Positions 27,888 through 38,100 of a stretch of 64,000 nucleotides of DNA are shown one piece after another. Every line of letters begins with the position of its first letter. Position 1 is the first letter of the stretch. The notes beneath the pieces were generated by a model. The model was given only the letters and a program-made list of their open reading frames with translations, was not told where the DNA came from and did not search any database. This stretch comes from Acetobacteraceae bacterium (GTDB lineage: Bacteria; Pseudomonadota; Alphaproteobacteria; Acetobacterales; Acetobacteraceae), in contig CP039459.1 in NCBI GenBank assembly GCA_004843165.1, positions 995,501 through 1,059,500 on the forward strand, read 5' to 3'. The translations under genes were made by a program, and so were the position numbers.

Positions 27888-28321
27888 GGTCGGATACAAA
27901 TCATAAGCACAATTATCATCATTAAAAGCGTTGGGATTTCATTGATAACACGATAAAAACGCTCTGTTTGACGATTGTTTCGTCCTAAAAACTGTTTCTG
28001 CCAATGAAAACAAAAGCCTTGAAAAATAATTAATCCCAAAACAGAGACGAGTTTTACCCACCACCAACAGCTATCCCAAACAATAACCCCCGGCATTGTA
28101 CTCATTATGGCACCTGTTATGAGAGTAAAAACCATTGCAGGCGCCATAATTTGACGTAAAAGCTTATGTTCCATGACACAATAACGTTCATACGCTTTTG
28201 GTTCTTCTGCTTCACTCACTTGACTGTGATAGACAAAAAGGCGGGGGAGATAAAAAATCCCTGCCATCCAAGCGATAAAACTCATAATATGAAAGGCTAA
28301 AAGCCATGGAAGATAGGCCAT
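27884..28321 (-). CDS. hemJ: Protoporphyrinogen IX oxidase HemJ (UPF0093)
   Basis: The 145-residue, four-helix membrane protein matches HemJ: LLAFHIMSFIAWMAGIFYLPRLFVYH at the N-terminus (split here: conserved His11, then YLPRLFVYH), a helix with WWWVKLVSVLGLIIFQGF, and RVINEIPTLLMMIIV near the end. HemJ converts protoporphyrinogen IX to protoporphyrin IX in bacteria lacking HemG and HemY. It is the last gene of a minus-strand run hemE - HAD phosphatase - hemJ, 4 bases after the phosphatase gene, next to the origin. Confidence 0.9.
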   Translation of the reverse strand: MAYLPWLLAFHIMSFIAWMAGIFYLPRLFVYHSQVSEAEEPKAYERYCVMEHKLLRQIMAPAMVFTLITGAIMSTMPGVIVWDSCWWWVKLVSVLGLIIFQGFCFHWQKQFLGRNNRQTERFYRVINEIPTLLMMIIVLMICIRP

Positions 28322-28325
28322 AAGA

Positions 28326-29045
28326 TCAGCTTTTTCCTGTTACAGCCGCAAAAATAATTTTTTCAACTTCTGCTATATTATGGGCTATAGCGACCTGACC
28401 TTCTTTGAAAAATCCTGGTGCTTTCTGTCCTTCTGAACGTAAAAGAATACACCGCATACCAGCATTAAAAGCAGCCTTTGCGCCTGTATCACTATCTTCT
28501 ACAACAATGGTTTTTTCTGGTGAAATTCCTTCTTTTTCAGCGCCTAACAGATAAACAGCCGGATCTGGTTTGGGCTGTTTCATATCTGCGGCAGAATGAA
28601 TGTGATCCTTTTTAATATCCTCTGCGATTTTAGAAGCTTCAAATTTCACGACCATTTCTTTGAGAGAAGAATTAGAGCCAATATGAAAGGGAATATTTTC
28701 TTTATTCAGCCTTTGTAATAAAGATTTAACCCCGGTAAGCGGCTTCGCCTTTTCTTTCATCAAAGAAATAAAGAAATTTCTAAGCTCATCTTCTGCATTT
28801 TCTGGAAGTTTTTCTTTTGCCATTTCTGACAAAATATTTACAATTTTAGGCATTGCATGCCCTAAAAAATGTTCTTCAGCCTCTTTGACTGTTAAATGAA
28901 CACCATATTTTGCCGCAAAATCAACGGTTGCTTGTTGTGCAACAGGTTCACTATCGACCAAAACACCATCACAATCGAATAAAATTAGCTCTGCTTTTGG
29001 AAAAGAGAGAAATTTTTCAAGATTTTTTTGCTCTAAATCTGTCAT
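28326..29045 (-). CDS. HAD-superfamily hydrolase (beta-phosphoglucomutase / phosphoglycolate phosphatase-like)
   Basis: The 239-residue protein has all four HAD motifs: FDCDGVLVDSE with nucleophile Asp24 and acid Asp26, GSNSS, a Lys in the KQPKPDP segment, and VVEDSDTGAKAA. The cap inserted after motif I is helical (subclass IA). The substrate cannot be told from sequence; small phosphorylated metabolites are usual. GGAG lies before ATG 29045. It is 15 bases after hemE and 4 before hemJ, probably one transcript. Confidence 0.85.
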   Translation of the reverse strand: MTDLEQKNLEKFLSFPKAELILFDCDGVLVDSEPVAQQATVDFAAKYGVHLTVKEAEEHFLGHAMPKIVNILSEMAKEKLPENAEDELRNFFISLMKEKAKPLTGVKSLLQRLNKENIPFHIGSNSSLKEMVVKFEASKIAEDIKKDHIHSAADMKQPKPDPAVYLLGAEKEGISPEKTIVVEDSDTGAKAAFNAGMRCILLRSEGQKAPGFFKEGQVAIAHNIAEVEKIIFAAVTGKS

Positions 29046-29060
29046 TTTATATTTCTCCTT

Positions 29061-30122
29061 TTAAGATTTTTTGGATAAAGAACGGATTGTTTCTACCAAT
29101 TCTTTAACATTTTCCGGTGGTGTATGTTGCGGCACACCATGACCTAAATTAAAAATATGCGGACGATTTTGAAGCGTTTGGCAAATTTTCGTTGCCCTCT
29201 TTTTCATTTCTTCACCACCACAAAATAATAAAGCAGGATCTAAATTTCCTTGCAGAACAATTTTATCTGAAATTTGAGGGGCAATTTGCTCTAAATCGGC
29301 AGAAACATCCAAACTGACCGCATCAATTTCCGTTACCTGAGCATATTCAGGTACCATTGATCCACCCAAACGTGGAAAGCCAATAACTTTAATATGCGGA
29401 TGGGATTCCTTGAGTGCTTTTCTAATTTTTCTTGTTGGCTCAATAACAAATTTTCTAAAATCTTGAACAGGTAAAATACCAGACCAAGAGTCAAAAAGCA
29501 TAACCGCCTGCGCTCCCGCATCGATTTGCCCACGGAGCATTTGAACCGTACCCTCAATAAGAATATTCATCAAACGTGCATAGCGATCTGGATGATGAAT
29601 CATCATTTTTCTTGTTTCTAAGAAAGTTTTTGAACCGCTTCCATCGATCATATAACAGGAAACCGTAAAAGGACTGCCAGCAAAACCGAGGAGAGCGGTT
29701 GTTTTGTCTTTTAGTTTTTCACGTAAAATTTTTAAAGCATCTCGAACAGGTTCCATCAAAGAAAATGCTTCGCCGCTTTTTAAACGTTCTTCACATGCTA
29801 AAAGGTCTTTTTCCTCTCTGACGGGATTCATAACAGGGCCAATTCCTTCAGGAAATTTTAAATTTCTTCCTAATGCCCAAGGAAGAATCAAAATATCTGA
29901 AAAAAGAATAGCGCCATCCATACCATAACGATCAATAGGTTGGAGCGTTAATTCCGCAGCAATATCAGGCGTTAAACAGCGAGTTAGAAAATCTGCTTTT
30001 GTTCGCCATTCTCTAAATTCCGGTAAATATCTTCCTGCTTGACGCATGAGCCAAATAGGCGGTGGCCAAACTTCTTGACCAGAAAGTGTTTTTAACAAGG
30101 GAGAATTTGTGGAGCAATTCAT
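29061..30122 (-). CDS. hemE: Uroporphyrinogen decarboxylase HemE
   Basis: HemE removes the four acetate carboxyls of uroporphyrinogen III to form coproporphyrinogen III. The 353-residue protein shows PPIWLMRQAGRYLPEFRE near the N-terminus (the substrate-binding Arg loop), ILFSDILILPWALG, GFAGSPFTVSCYMIDG, and the C-terminal NLGHGVPQHTPPENV. The length is typical. It is transcribed away from the origin-like region, the standard position of hemE in many alphaproteobacteria. Confidence 0.97.
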   Translation of the reverse strand: MNCSTNSPLLKTLSGQEVWPPPIWLMRQAGRYLPEFREWRTKADFLTRCLTPDIAAELTLQPIDRYGMDGAILFSDILILPWALGRNLKFPEGIGPVMNPVREEKDLLACEERLKSGEAFSLMEPVRDALKILREKLKDKTTALLGFAGSPFTVSCYMIDGSGSKTFLETRKMMIHHPDRYARLMNILIEGTVQMLRGQIDAGAQAVMLFDSWSGILPVQDFRKFVIEPTRKIRKALKESHPHIKVIGFPRLGGSMVPEYAQVTEIDAVSLDVSADLEQIAPQISDKIVLQGNLDPALLFCGGEEMKKRATKICQTLQNRPHIFNLGHGVPQHTPPENVKELVETIRSLSKKS

Positions 30123-30587
30123 GAAAGGCTTCTGACTAAAAATTAAAAATGATGCAATATTTCTGTAAAATCCTGCTCTCTTAGAAAAGATTTTTTTTGG
30201 CTGTGGATCAAGAGAAATAAACTCTGGGGAGTAAATTTCTTTTTTTATTCTTTAAAAGAATCTTTAAAAAGAAAAAGAATAAAGACATAGGAAAAGTGGG
30301 GTACCTAACTATCCTTTAATTTATCCACAAAAATATCCACAAAATTCTCAATGAATTTATTAGGATATTGAAGGGATTTTGAAATTATTTTCCCTTTTTC
30401 ACAAAAAAGAAAATGAGTTATCCTCAACGGAATGACTCAATGCATAGATGATGAGTTATACACGGGCAATTATAAAATGTGAAAAGTAATACACATTAAC
30501 TAAATTTTTATCCCAGAGTCATTCACAGTCTTATCCACAGATTTTGTGGATGGTTTTGGAATTAAAGTTGGAAAAGGAAGGTATAAA
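30123..30587. other. Probable chromosomal replication origin (oriC)
   Basis: This AT-rich, gene-free stretch between hemE and maf holds several DnaA boxes. Perfect TTATCCACA sites lie at 30321-30329 and 30531-30539. Near matches are ATATCCACA (30333), TTATCCTCA (30418), TGTGGATCA (30202) and TGTGGATGG (30545). Runs of A/T at 30190-30300 could serve as the unwinding element. Two bipartite elements (DnaA box, spacer, ACTCTGGG) lie at 30201-30229 on the plus and 30511-30540 on the minus strand, facing each other. Location beside hemE is the known alphaproteobacterial oriC site. Confidence 0.8.
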
Positions 30588-31238
30588 ATGGGATTTCAGT
30601 TTTCTTTCCCAATCAAAAATCCCAGAATTATTTTGGCAAGCGGCTCTCAGACCCGATTAAAAATTTTAAAAGATGCAGGGATTATTCCGCATGTTTTTTC
30701 TGTCGATTGTCCGGAAGAAACGCTTAAAAAAGATTTTTTAGCAAAAAAATACGCTTTAAAAGAAATTTCAGCTCTTTTAGCGGAAGCAAAAGCAAAAGCA
30801 GCGTTAAAAATTTTGCAAAAAAAAGCAGATTATTTTGAAAATCCACCTTTAATTATTGGTGCAGATCAAATTTTAGAATGTGAAAATAAACTTTATAATA
30901 AACCTAAAAATATGGCGCAGGCACGAGAACAGCTTTTTTCAATGCGTGGAAAAAGACAATTTCTGCATACTTCTTTTTGCCTTATTCAAGAGGGAAAAGA
31001 AATTTTTCATTATACAGAGAGTCCCAAATTGAAAATGAGAATGTTTTCTGAAGAGATGTTAAGCTCTTTTCTTGCATTTGAAGGGGAGGAGCTTCTTTTT
31101 TGTGTGGGAGCCTGTCGTATTGAGGGCGTTGGCGCACAGCTTTTTGAATTTGTTGAAGGGGCAAAAGAAACAATTTTAGGTTTGCCGCTTTTTCCACTTT
31201 TGACGCAATTAAGAGAAAGAAATTTTATTCCGGATTAA
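30588..31238 (+). CDS. maf: Maf-family nucleotide pyrophosphatase
   Basis: The 216-residue protein matches the Maf/YhdE fold, which hydrolyses non-canonical or canonical NTPs to NMP plus pyrophosphate (house-cleaning, linked to septum control). Landmarks: ILASGSQTRLKILKDAGI at the N-terminus, IIGADQILECENKLYNKPKN, RGKRQFLHTSFCL, and the C-terminal EGVGAQLFEFVEG followed by LGLPLFPL. I chose ATG 30588, preceded by AGGAAGG, over the upstream GTG at 30546, which lies in the DnaA-box region. Confidence 0.88.
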   Translation: MGFQFSFPIKNPRIILASGSQTRLKILKDAGIIPHVFSVDCPEETLKKDFLAKKYALKEISALLAEAKAKAALKILQKKADYFENPPLIIGADQILECENKLYNKPKNMAQAREQLFSMRGKRQFLHTSFCLIQEGKEIFHYTESPKLKMRMFSEEMLSSFLAFEGEELLFCVGACRIEGVGAQLFEFVEGAKETILGLPLFPLLTQLRERNFIPD

Positions 31239-31320
31239 AAAAAATCTTGCTTTAAAGGATAAAATACAGATATAGAACAAAGAAATGAGATCGGATTTGA
31301 AGTAAATCCCTTCTACAGAT

Positions 31321-31396
<76 letters not shown>

Positions 31397-31415
31397 TCTT
31401 TCCAAAAATAGAAAA

Positions 31416-31829
31416 TTATGGCGTATTTGATTCTATAATAGAATGATTACCATAAACACCAGGTTCGGAAGGTCCGCCTGGGTAAGGTGGTGGTAGAGCT
31501 GCTCCTGGCTCTGATACTGTTTTCGCACCGGGATAAGGTTCTAAAAGAGGAACATCACCGTAAGAAGGAAATGCTGCTCCTGGAAGATTTGTGATACCGT
31601 CTTGGGGATTACGGCGTGGTTTAGGAATACCAAGGGCACGATCAAGAATTTTTTTATTTCTTTTTTTTGCTGGATTTCCATGAAGTTGATAATAAGCCAT
31701 AGGTGCTTCTGTTTCGCTGTGACTTGAAGAATGTGCAGCATTTGCCGCAAAATCCTCGCCCATAACAATGGCTTCAGCTTTACCGGTAGTTAAGGCTGAA
31801 AAGCAAAAACATAAAGTATAAAAATACAA
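31416..31829 (-). CDS. Small proline-rich secreted protein, unknown function
   Basis: The product is about 137 residues if it starts at TTG 31829, giving a signal-peptide-like start (YFYTLCFCFSALTTGKAEA) with a plausible cleavage after AEA. The mature part has a basic segment (NPAKKRNKKILDRALGIPKPRR) and a Pro/Gly-rich tail (PGAALPPPYPGGPSEPG). The open frame extends further upstream to an ATG at 32000, but that would overlap the DUF421 gene and lacks a signal. No family is recognised. The start is uncertain. Confidence 0.5.
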   Translation of the reverse strand: MYFYTLCFCFSALTTGKAEAIVMGEDFAANAAHSSSHSETEAPMAYYQLHGNPAKKRNKKILDRALGIPKPRRNPQDGITNLPGAAFPSYGDVPLLEPYPGAKTVSEPGAALPPPYPGGPSEPGVYGNHSIIESNTP

Positions 31830-31939
31830 TTTTTTTGGTATAAAGCTGAAAATAATTTCAGTCCATTCAAGAAAAGAAAAAGGCTTTTTAGAGATTATTA
31901 TTCGTAATTTACAAGAGAGTGTCAGATCAATAAAGCACT

Positions 31940-32659
31940 CTATTGCGGATAATTGATAATCTTTGGACGAGGGCGCGGAAAAACGCGGCCATTTCGGCAA
32001 ATATACATAAATCCGTCAGAGCCGTATTCGCCAAGAAAAACATCATTAAAATCTGTTAGTCCGTATTGTTGCATGTCTTCAATAAGCTCCTCTTCTGGTT
32101 TTCCAATATCTTGAAGGGCAGAAGTTCGCAGCGCACCATGATAAATGACAACAATGGCAGGGATACGTTTTTGATCGCAGGTTACGGTTAGAGAACCATT
32201 TGGTTCTAATTGCGCATAAGCAACTTCACTAAAAGAAAAGATTCCCTGAAGGTTAAGCTGAGAGGCAATATTTAAAATATCAATATTGTTATTTTTAGAG
32301 GTGATGACATCCATTAAAAAATGCCCATCACGAATAATTGGGATGGGATCACCGACAGTCACACGGTAAAAAAGATAAGTATTTTGGTAGAGATAATTTA
32401 TACAAAACAAAACAGTGACACTTAGAAAAAGTGCAATGAAAAAGCTAAGACAATCTGGCGAATAAAGCCCACCACCAATAACACCGCCGATAATAAAATT
32501 ACCAATAAGGTCAATGGCGTTCATCTGTGAAAACTGTGTTCGTCCCGTATATCGTAAATAAGCGAGAATAATAGAAAATCCAAAAATAAGTTTTATGAGT
32601 ATTTGAAAGTAATAAAGAAAATTTAAAGAATAAAAATAATTTATAAAAAGAGAAAACAT
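31940..32659 (-). CDS. DUF421/YetF-type membrane protein A
   Basis: The 239-residue protein has three N-terminal membrane helices (residues about 10-100) and a cytosolic domain typical of DUF421/YetF: GRTQFSQMNAIDLIGNFIIG, then GDPIPIIRDG, LNLQGIFSFSEVAYAQLEPNG and VIYHGALR. The function of the family is unknown. A close paralogue on the same strand lies at 43144-44025, on the far side of the CRISPR-Cas locus; the helix-2 to helix-3 segment is nearly identical in the two. Confidence 0.85.
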   Translation of the reverse strand: MFSLFINYFYSLNFLYYFQILIKLIFGFSIILAYLRYTGRTQFSQMNAIDLIGNFIIGGVIGGGLYSPDCLSFFIALFLSVTVLFCINYLYQNTYLFYRVTVGDPIPIIRDGHFLMDVITSKNNNIDILNIASQLNLQGIFSFSEVAYAQLEPNGSLTVTCDQKRIPAIVVIYHGALRTSALQDIGKPEEELIEDMQQYGLTDFNDVFLGEYGSDGFMYICRNGRVFPRPRPKIINYPQ

Positions 32660-32782
32660 ATGATTTAAAGAACTTAAAATAAGAAAAATACTTAAAGAGT
32701 ATAGAATTTTGTAAAGAAGAAGACGAGTAAGAAGGACAAAATTTTAGTGCTGGAGATGAAAATATCTAAAGAATTAAAAATA

Positions 32783-33889
32783 TTTCCAAGCTGCCTGTGC
32801 GGCAGTGAACAAGATGGCATAAGAAATATTATGGGAAATACTTTTCTAAGCTGCCTGTGCGGCAGTGAACGCATTTATTTTATCGACAGAAAATCAGCTA
32901 CTTTTCTAAGCTGCCTGTGCGGCAGTGAACCTTTATACATATTCAGGCCATGTGTTTTGTCATTTCTAAGCTGCCTGTGCGGCAGTGAACCAAAGTTCAG
33001 GAACTTTATTTGCACCGTCACTTTTCTAAGCTGCCTGTGCGGCAGTGAACGGGTGAAGCGTGCAATAAGGAAATGGTCATAGTTTCTAAGCTGCCTGTGC
33101 GGCAGTGAACATACGCATCTGACGAAGCGATAAGTCGCATAATTTCTAAGCTGCCTGTGCGGCAGTGAACAACCACCTGACGGCTGGTTGCTATTAGATG
33201 GTTTTCTAAGCTGCCTGTGCGGCAGTGAACTTGGGCGTTCTTTAGAACTTTTTTTAGAGCCATTTCTAAGCTGCCTGTGCGGCAGTGAACTTAGAGACTG
33301 GATCGCAGACGCACCCAATGTATTTCTAAGCTGCCTGTGCGGCAGTGAACTTGTTTTTGGTTTTCATTCATCATGCGCCAAGTTTCTAAGCTGCCTGTGC
33401 GGCAGTGAACCTGAATTTCGTTAGTTCTGCTTGGTCTTTGAATTTCTAAGCTGCCTGTGCGGCAGTGAACAAAATACTTGCCCTCAAAAGTGTTGATTCT
33501 GTTTTCTAAGCTGCCTGTGCGGCAGTGAACAATGGGGTGAGGATGCCATGCAAGGGCTTGTTTTTCTAAGCTGCCTGTGCGGCAGTGAACCCACCAATTG
33601 AAGTAGCGAATGATTGAGACCAATTTCTAAGCTGCCTGTGCGGCAGTGAACGCCTGTTGTTTTAAATGTTTTTGAGCCGTCTTTCTAAGCTGCCTGTGCG
33701 GCAGTGAACAGGTTAGGCTAGAATACCTAAAGCGCCATTTATTTCTAAGCTGCCTGTGCGGCAGTGAACACAGGGACACCTGAAAACAAGAAGCTAAGAG
33801 ATTTCTAAGCTGCCTGTGCGGCAGTGAACCGCCGAAGATAGTTCAGAGCTTTATCGTCAGGTTTCTAAGCTGCCTGTGCGGCAGTGAAC
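32783..33889 (-). CRISPR. Type I-F CRISPR array, 19 repeats, 18 spacers
   Basis: Nineteen 28-bp repeats recur at 60-bp steps. In transcribed (minus-strand) orientation each begins GTTCACTGCCG and ends GGCAGCTTAGAAA, the I-F consensus with a CTGCC/GGCAG hairpin cleaved by Csy4. Spacers are 32 nt except one of 33 (33591-33623) and one of 30 (33652-33681). Orientation puts the leader at the right end, next to cas1. The leftmost repeat (32783-32810) has one substitution (TTTCC for TTTCT), as expected for the oldest, leader-distal repeat. All the leader-side repeats look identical, so the array appears functional. Confidence 0.97.
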
Positions 33890-34138
33890 GAGGATTTGTT
33901 AGCCTATAAGGCTTGGAAATTCAGCGTTAAGGTCGAAATAACGTATTTTACCCCTTTTTAAAAGCTTTTTTGGAAAAGCGCAGAAATTGGGACTTTTACT
34001 TAAAGCGTAAAAAAAAGGGTAATTTTTTTAGGATACTTGCTTTTCTTTTAAAGCAGGTTTTTAATCGCTTTTATACCGTAAAAATAAACCTTTCTTTTAG
34101 AATTAAAAATGCCATTCTTAATTTTAGGATGAAATCAT
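33890..34138 (-). promoter_or_regulatory. CRISPR leader / cas1 promoter region
   Basis: This is a gene-free, strongly AT-rich 249-bp segment between the newest repeat and cas1. It should hold the leftward array promoter and the integration-host-factor-dependent acquisition leader, as well as the rightward cas1 promoter. I cannot pin down individual elements. Confidence 0.6.
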
Positions 34139-35191
34139 ATGGCGATTATTTCAGAACAGGATCACAAGAAGAAAAAACGTAAGAAGCCGCCTTATATTGC
34201 GCCTTCTGAGCTTAAAACAATCCTACATTCCAAGCGGGCGAATATTTTTTATCTGGAATATTGCCGTGTTTTGGTAAATGGCGGCAGGGTGGAATATGTT
34301 ACCGATGAAGGGCGTAAATCGCTTTATTGGAATATTCCGATTGCTAATACAACAACGCTTTTGCTTGGAAATGGGACTTCGATAACGCAGGCGGCGGTGC
34401 GTGAGTTGGCCAAGGCCGGTGTGATGGTCGGTTTTTCTGGGGGTGGTGGAACACCTTTATTTGCTGGAACAGAGCGGACGGATATTTCGGAAACAATTGA
34501 TTTGGCCTGGCTCTCACCACAAAGCGAATATCGTCCGACAAATTATTTACAGGCGTGGGTTTCCTTTTGGTTTAAGGAAGAGGGGCGTTTAGCCGCAGCA
34601 AAATCGTTTCAAAGCATGCGTTTGGATCGGGTTGAAAAATCGTGGCTGTCCCGTGAGATGGCGATTGCGGGATTTTTTTTGGATGAGCCGGCATTTCAGA
34701 CTGCTCTTAAAATTGCACGGGCAGAGATAGATCAGTCGGAGACGACAGAGGCGCTTTTAATGGCTGAGGCACGTCTGACAAAATCCCTCTTTAAACTGGC
34801 GGCTCAAGCGACAAAATACGGCGAATTCACCCGTAAGAAAAAAGGAACCGGTAAGGACGATGCGAACCGGTTTTTAGATCATGGCAATTATCTCGCTTAC
34901 GGGTTGGGTGCAACGGCAGCTTGGGTGTTGGGTTTGCCTTTCGGTTTCGCCATTTTGCATGGAAAGACACGGCGGGGCGGGCTGGTTTTTGATATTGCGG
35001 ATCTTATTAAAGATTCCGTGATTTTACCTCTCGCTTTTATTTCTGCCAAAGATGGCGATGAAGAGCAGCAATTTCGGGGGCGCTGTATTAAAAAGCTGAT
35101 TGAAACCGAAGCGCTTGATTTTATGATTGATCAAACGAAAAAGACAGCGGAGGAAACGGCTTTTGCTTATGGGCTAGGTGCGTCGGAATAA
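34139..35191 (+). CDS. cas1: CRISPR integrase Cas1 (type I-F)
   Basis: Cas1 inserts new spacers at the leader end of the array together with Cas2. The 350-residue protein has the metal-binding residues Glu210 (LMAEARLTKSL), His274 (AILHGKTRRGG) and Asp285/Asp288 (VFDIADLIKD). Their spacing (64, 11 and 14) equals that of Pseudomonas aeruginosa Cas1 (Glu190, His254, Asp265/268). The N-terminal beta domain (about 20-110) and helical domain are complete. AGGA lies 9 bases before ATG 34139. Its stop overlaps the cas2-3 start by one base (TAATG). Confidence 0.97.
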   Translation: MAIISEQDHKKKKRKKPPYIAPSELKTILHSKRANIFYLEYCRVLVNGGRVEYVTDEGRKSLYWNIPIANTTTLLLGNGTSITQAAVRELAKAGVMVGFSGGGGTPLFAGTERTDISETIDLAWLSPQSEYRPTNYLQAWVSFWFKEEGRLAAAKSFQSMRLDRVEKSWLSREMAIAGFFLDEPAFQTALKIARAEIDQSETTEALLMAEARLTKSLFKLAAQATKYGEFTRKKKGTGKDDANRFLDHGNYLAYGLGATAAWVLGLPFGFAILHGKTRRGGLVFDIADLIKDSVILPLAFISAKDGDEEQQFRGRCIKKLIETEALDFMIDQTKKTAEETAFAYGLGASE

Positions 35192-38100
35192 TGGAAATTT
35201 TACTCGTCTCTCAATGTGATCATAAGGCGTTAAAGGAGACACGCCGTATTTTAGATCAGTTTGCTTGCCGAACGGGTGAGCGTTGCTGGCAAACGCCGAT
35301 CACGATGGCCGGCTTAAAAACGCTTCATAAAATGCTACGTGCCAGTGCCCGTAAAAATACTTCCGTTGCTTGCCATCTCATTGGTAGCAGAAGCGAGCTT
35401 TTATGGATTGTCGGGGATGCTAGCCGCTTTGATATGCGGGGACGGGTGCCAACGCAAAGCACAGCGAGAAATATGCTGAGGCAAGAAGATGAAAATGACT
35501 GGGATACGGCCGAAGCCGTCAGGTTATTGGCAAGAATTTCCGGGCTTTTACATGATTTAGGGAAAGCGAGCGCTGCCTTTCAGGAAAAATTAACCGGCAA
35601 AAATACGGAGAGAAATCTTTGGCGGCATGAATGGCAATCTGCACGTATGTTTGCTCATTTTGTTAAAGCATCTGGCGAGCAAGATGCAGACTGGCTGAGA
35701 CGTTTGGAAAGCGGTGAGGGAAAAACACCTGAAAATTGGCTACCAATTGAATGGAAAAAGCAGGAAAGCTGGAAATCGGAAAATGCAAAGACACCACTGG
35801 CGGATTTACCGCCTTTGGCGAGAGCTGTTATTTGGCTCATGGTTTCGCATCATCGTTTGCCGGTTTCTCCGAATAGTGAATATTTTGGTGCTAAGGCAAT
35901 GGATATTCGGCTAGATTTACTCCGTGATCCCTTGTCTTCTGTCACGGCGGATTGGAATGACAAAGTACCAGAGGATTTATTTTCTAACAAAAAACTGCTT
36001 AGAAAATATATGGATTTTACAGCGCTCGAAGGGGTTTTAAAGCAATCTTCTTTTTCAAAAATGCTTAAAAATACGGCAAAGCGGCTTTTGAAATTTCAGG
36101 ACAAGACGCAAAACTGGCAGCATTGGGAAAGTGATTTATATATTTTGCATCTTGCCCGTCTTAGTTTGATGTTGGCGGATCATCATGTCTCTTCTTGGGG
36201 AAGGGAAAAGTTGGAGCATAAGGCCGGAGAGGCGCTGGCCAATACCGATAAGGATAATCAGCCGAAGCAATCCCTGCATGGGCATTTAACGGAAATTTCT
36301 AAAAAAGCAGGCGCAATTGCCAATTTCCTAGAAAATTTCACCTTGCCGCTGACGCTTATTCCCTTACAGCGTCTTAAAAATTTCCGAAAAACAATTGGGA
36401 CAGGAGATTTTGCCTGGCAGAAAAAAGCCAGAGAAGCCGCTTTGGAAATTCAAGAGAAATCTCTTAAAGAAGGTGCTTTTATTGTTAATATGGCCTCAAC
36501 AGGCTGCGGAAAGACAATTGCGAATGCGAAAATTATTGCATCGCTAACGCCGGAAAAAAAGCCGCTGAGAATGACATATGCGCTGGGCCTAAGGGTACTG
36601 ACACGTCAAACAGGAGACGCTTATAAGGCATATTTGGATTTAACAGATGAAGAGCTGGGCGTTTTTGTTGGCGGTGCAGTCAGTAAAGAAATTGCCGATT
36701 TTTTAGAAGAAAAAGCAGAGAAAAGTGGTTCTGAATCTAAGGCAGATTTATTTCCCGATGAAATGGGGGAGATTTTCTTTGAGGCGGATCCATCACGGAA
36801 TGAAGATTGGGAAAATCACCCTTTGCTCTCTGCCGTTTACGGTATCGGTAAAGAGGGGGGACGCAAAAATCAAAAAGAGCGTAAATTCATAGATGCGCCG
36901 ATTTTGGTCTGCACCGTGGATCATTTGGTGCCGGCAACGGAGGCTTGGAAAGGCGGTCATCAGATTAATCCGATGTTGCGCTTGATGTCTTCGGATTTAA
37001 TCTTGGATGAGCTGGATGATTATTCTCTCGAAGATATGCCGGCATTGATGCGTCTGGTTTGGTTTTCCGGTATGCTGGGAGGTCGTGTTCTGCTCTCTTC
37101 GGCGACTTTGCCGGAAACTTTGGTGCGGGGCATGTTTTTGGCCTATCGGGCCGGGCGGGAGATTTATCTTAAAAATCATGGGGGTTATAGCGGCGCACGT
37201 CCACAATGCATTCCTGAAATCCCTTGTCTATGGGTAGATGAATTTAAATCCGAACCGGTTATTTGTCGGCGGGAGGCGGATTTTAAGGAAGCCCATGCGA
37301 TTTTTGCGCAAAAAAGAGCAAAGAAGCTTTTGGAAAACGCCGAGCGCCTTCCTTTACGGCGGGGCGAAATTATCGGACAGGCTGTTTTAAAGGAAAATTT
37401 AGCTAAGGAAGAAATCCCGCTTGTTTTGGCGAAGCTCTTTCGGGATCATGCGTTAAAACTGCATGAGGCGCATGGGGAGGTTATTCCAAAAGGGGCCTAT
37501 CAAGGGAAAAAGGTTAGTTTCGGCATTATTCGCATGGCGAACATTGCGCCGCTTTATCAGGTTGCGATTGAAATGTTTCAGCAGGGATGTTCTGCGGCAG
37601 AAACACAAATGCATTTATGTGTTTATCATTCCCGTTTTCCGCTCATTTGCCGCTCTGCGATTGAAGCTGGATTGGATCGGGTTTTTAATCGTAAACAAGC
37701 GAGCAAGCCTTTTTGGGAAAAGGAAGAAGTTCTGGCGGCTTTGTGCCAAAGCAGTAAAGAAATTAAAAATCATCTTTTTGTCGTGTTGGCCTCGCCGGTT
37801 TGCGAAGTCGGGCGGGACTGGGATGCGGATTGGGCGATTGCGGAACCTTCCTCTTTGCGCTCAATTATTCAGCTCGCTGGAAGGGTGCAAAGACACCGTA
37901 AACAGGTAACGGATAAGCAAAAGCCCAATATTCTTTTGCTCAATAAAAATGTAAATGCCCTAAAAGGCCAATCGCCAGCTTATCAGCGCCCCGGCTATGA
38001 AGGGGGGAATTGGGCTTTAAACACGCACGAACTCGAAACGCTTTTAAGAAAAAGCGAATATGAGATCATTACTTCTATTCCGAGATTATTAACGCCAGAG

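Noticed and set aside
32747-33623. Several open frames on both strands with repeated SCLCGSE, HCRTGSLE or SLPHRQL segments, looking like repeat proteins
   Set aside because: They are translations of the 28-bp CRISPR repeats and spacers; the array has no stop in some frames because its repeat-spacer unit is a multiple of three.
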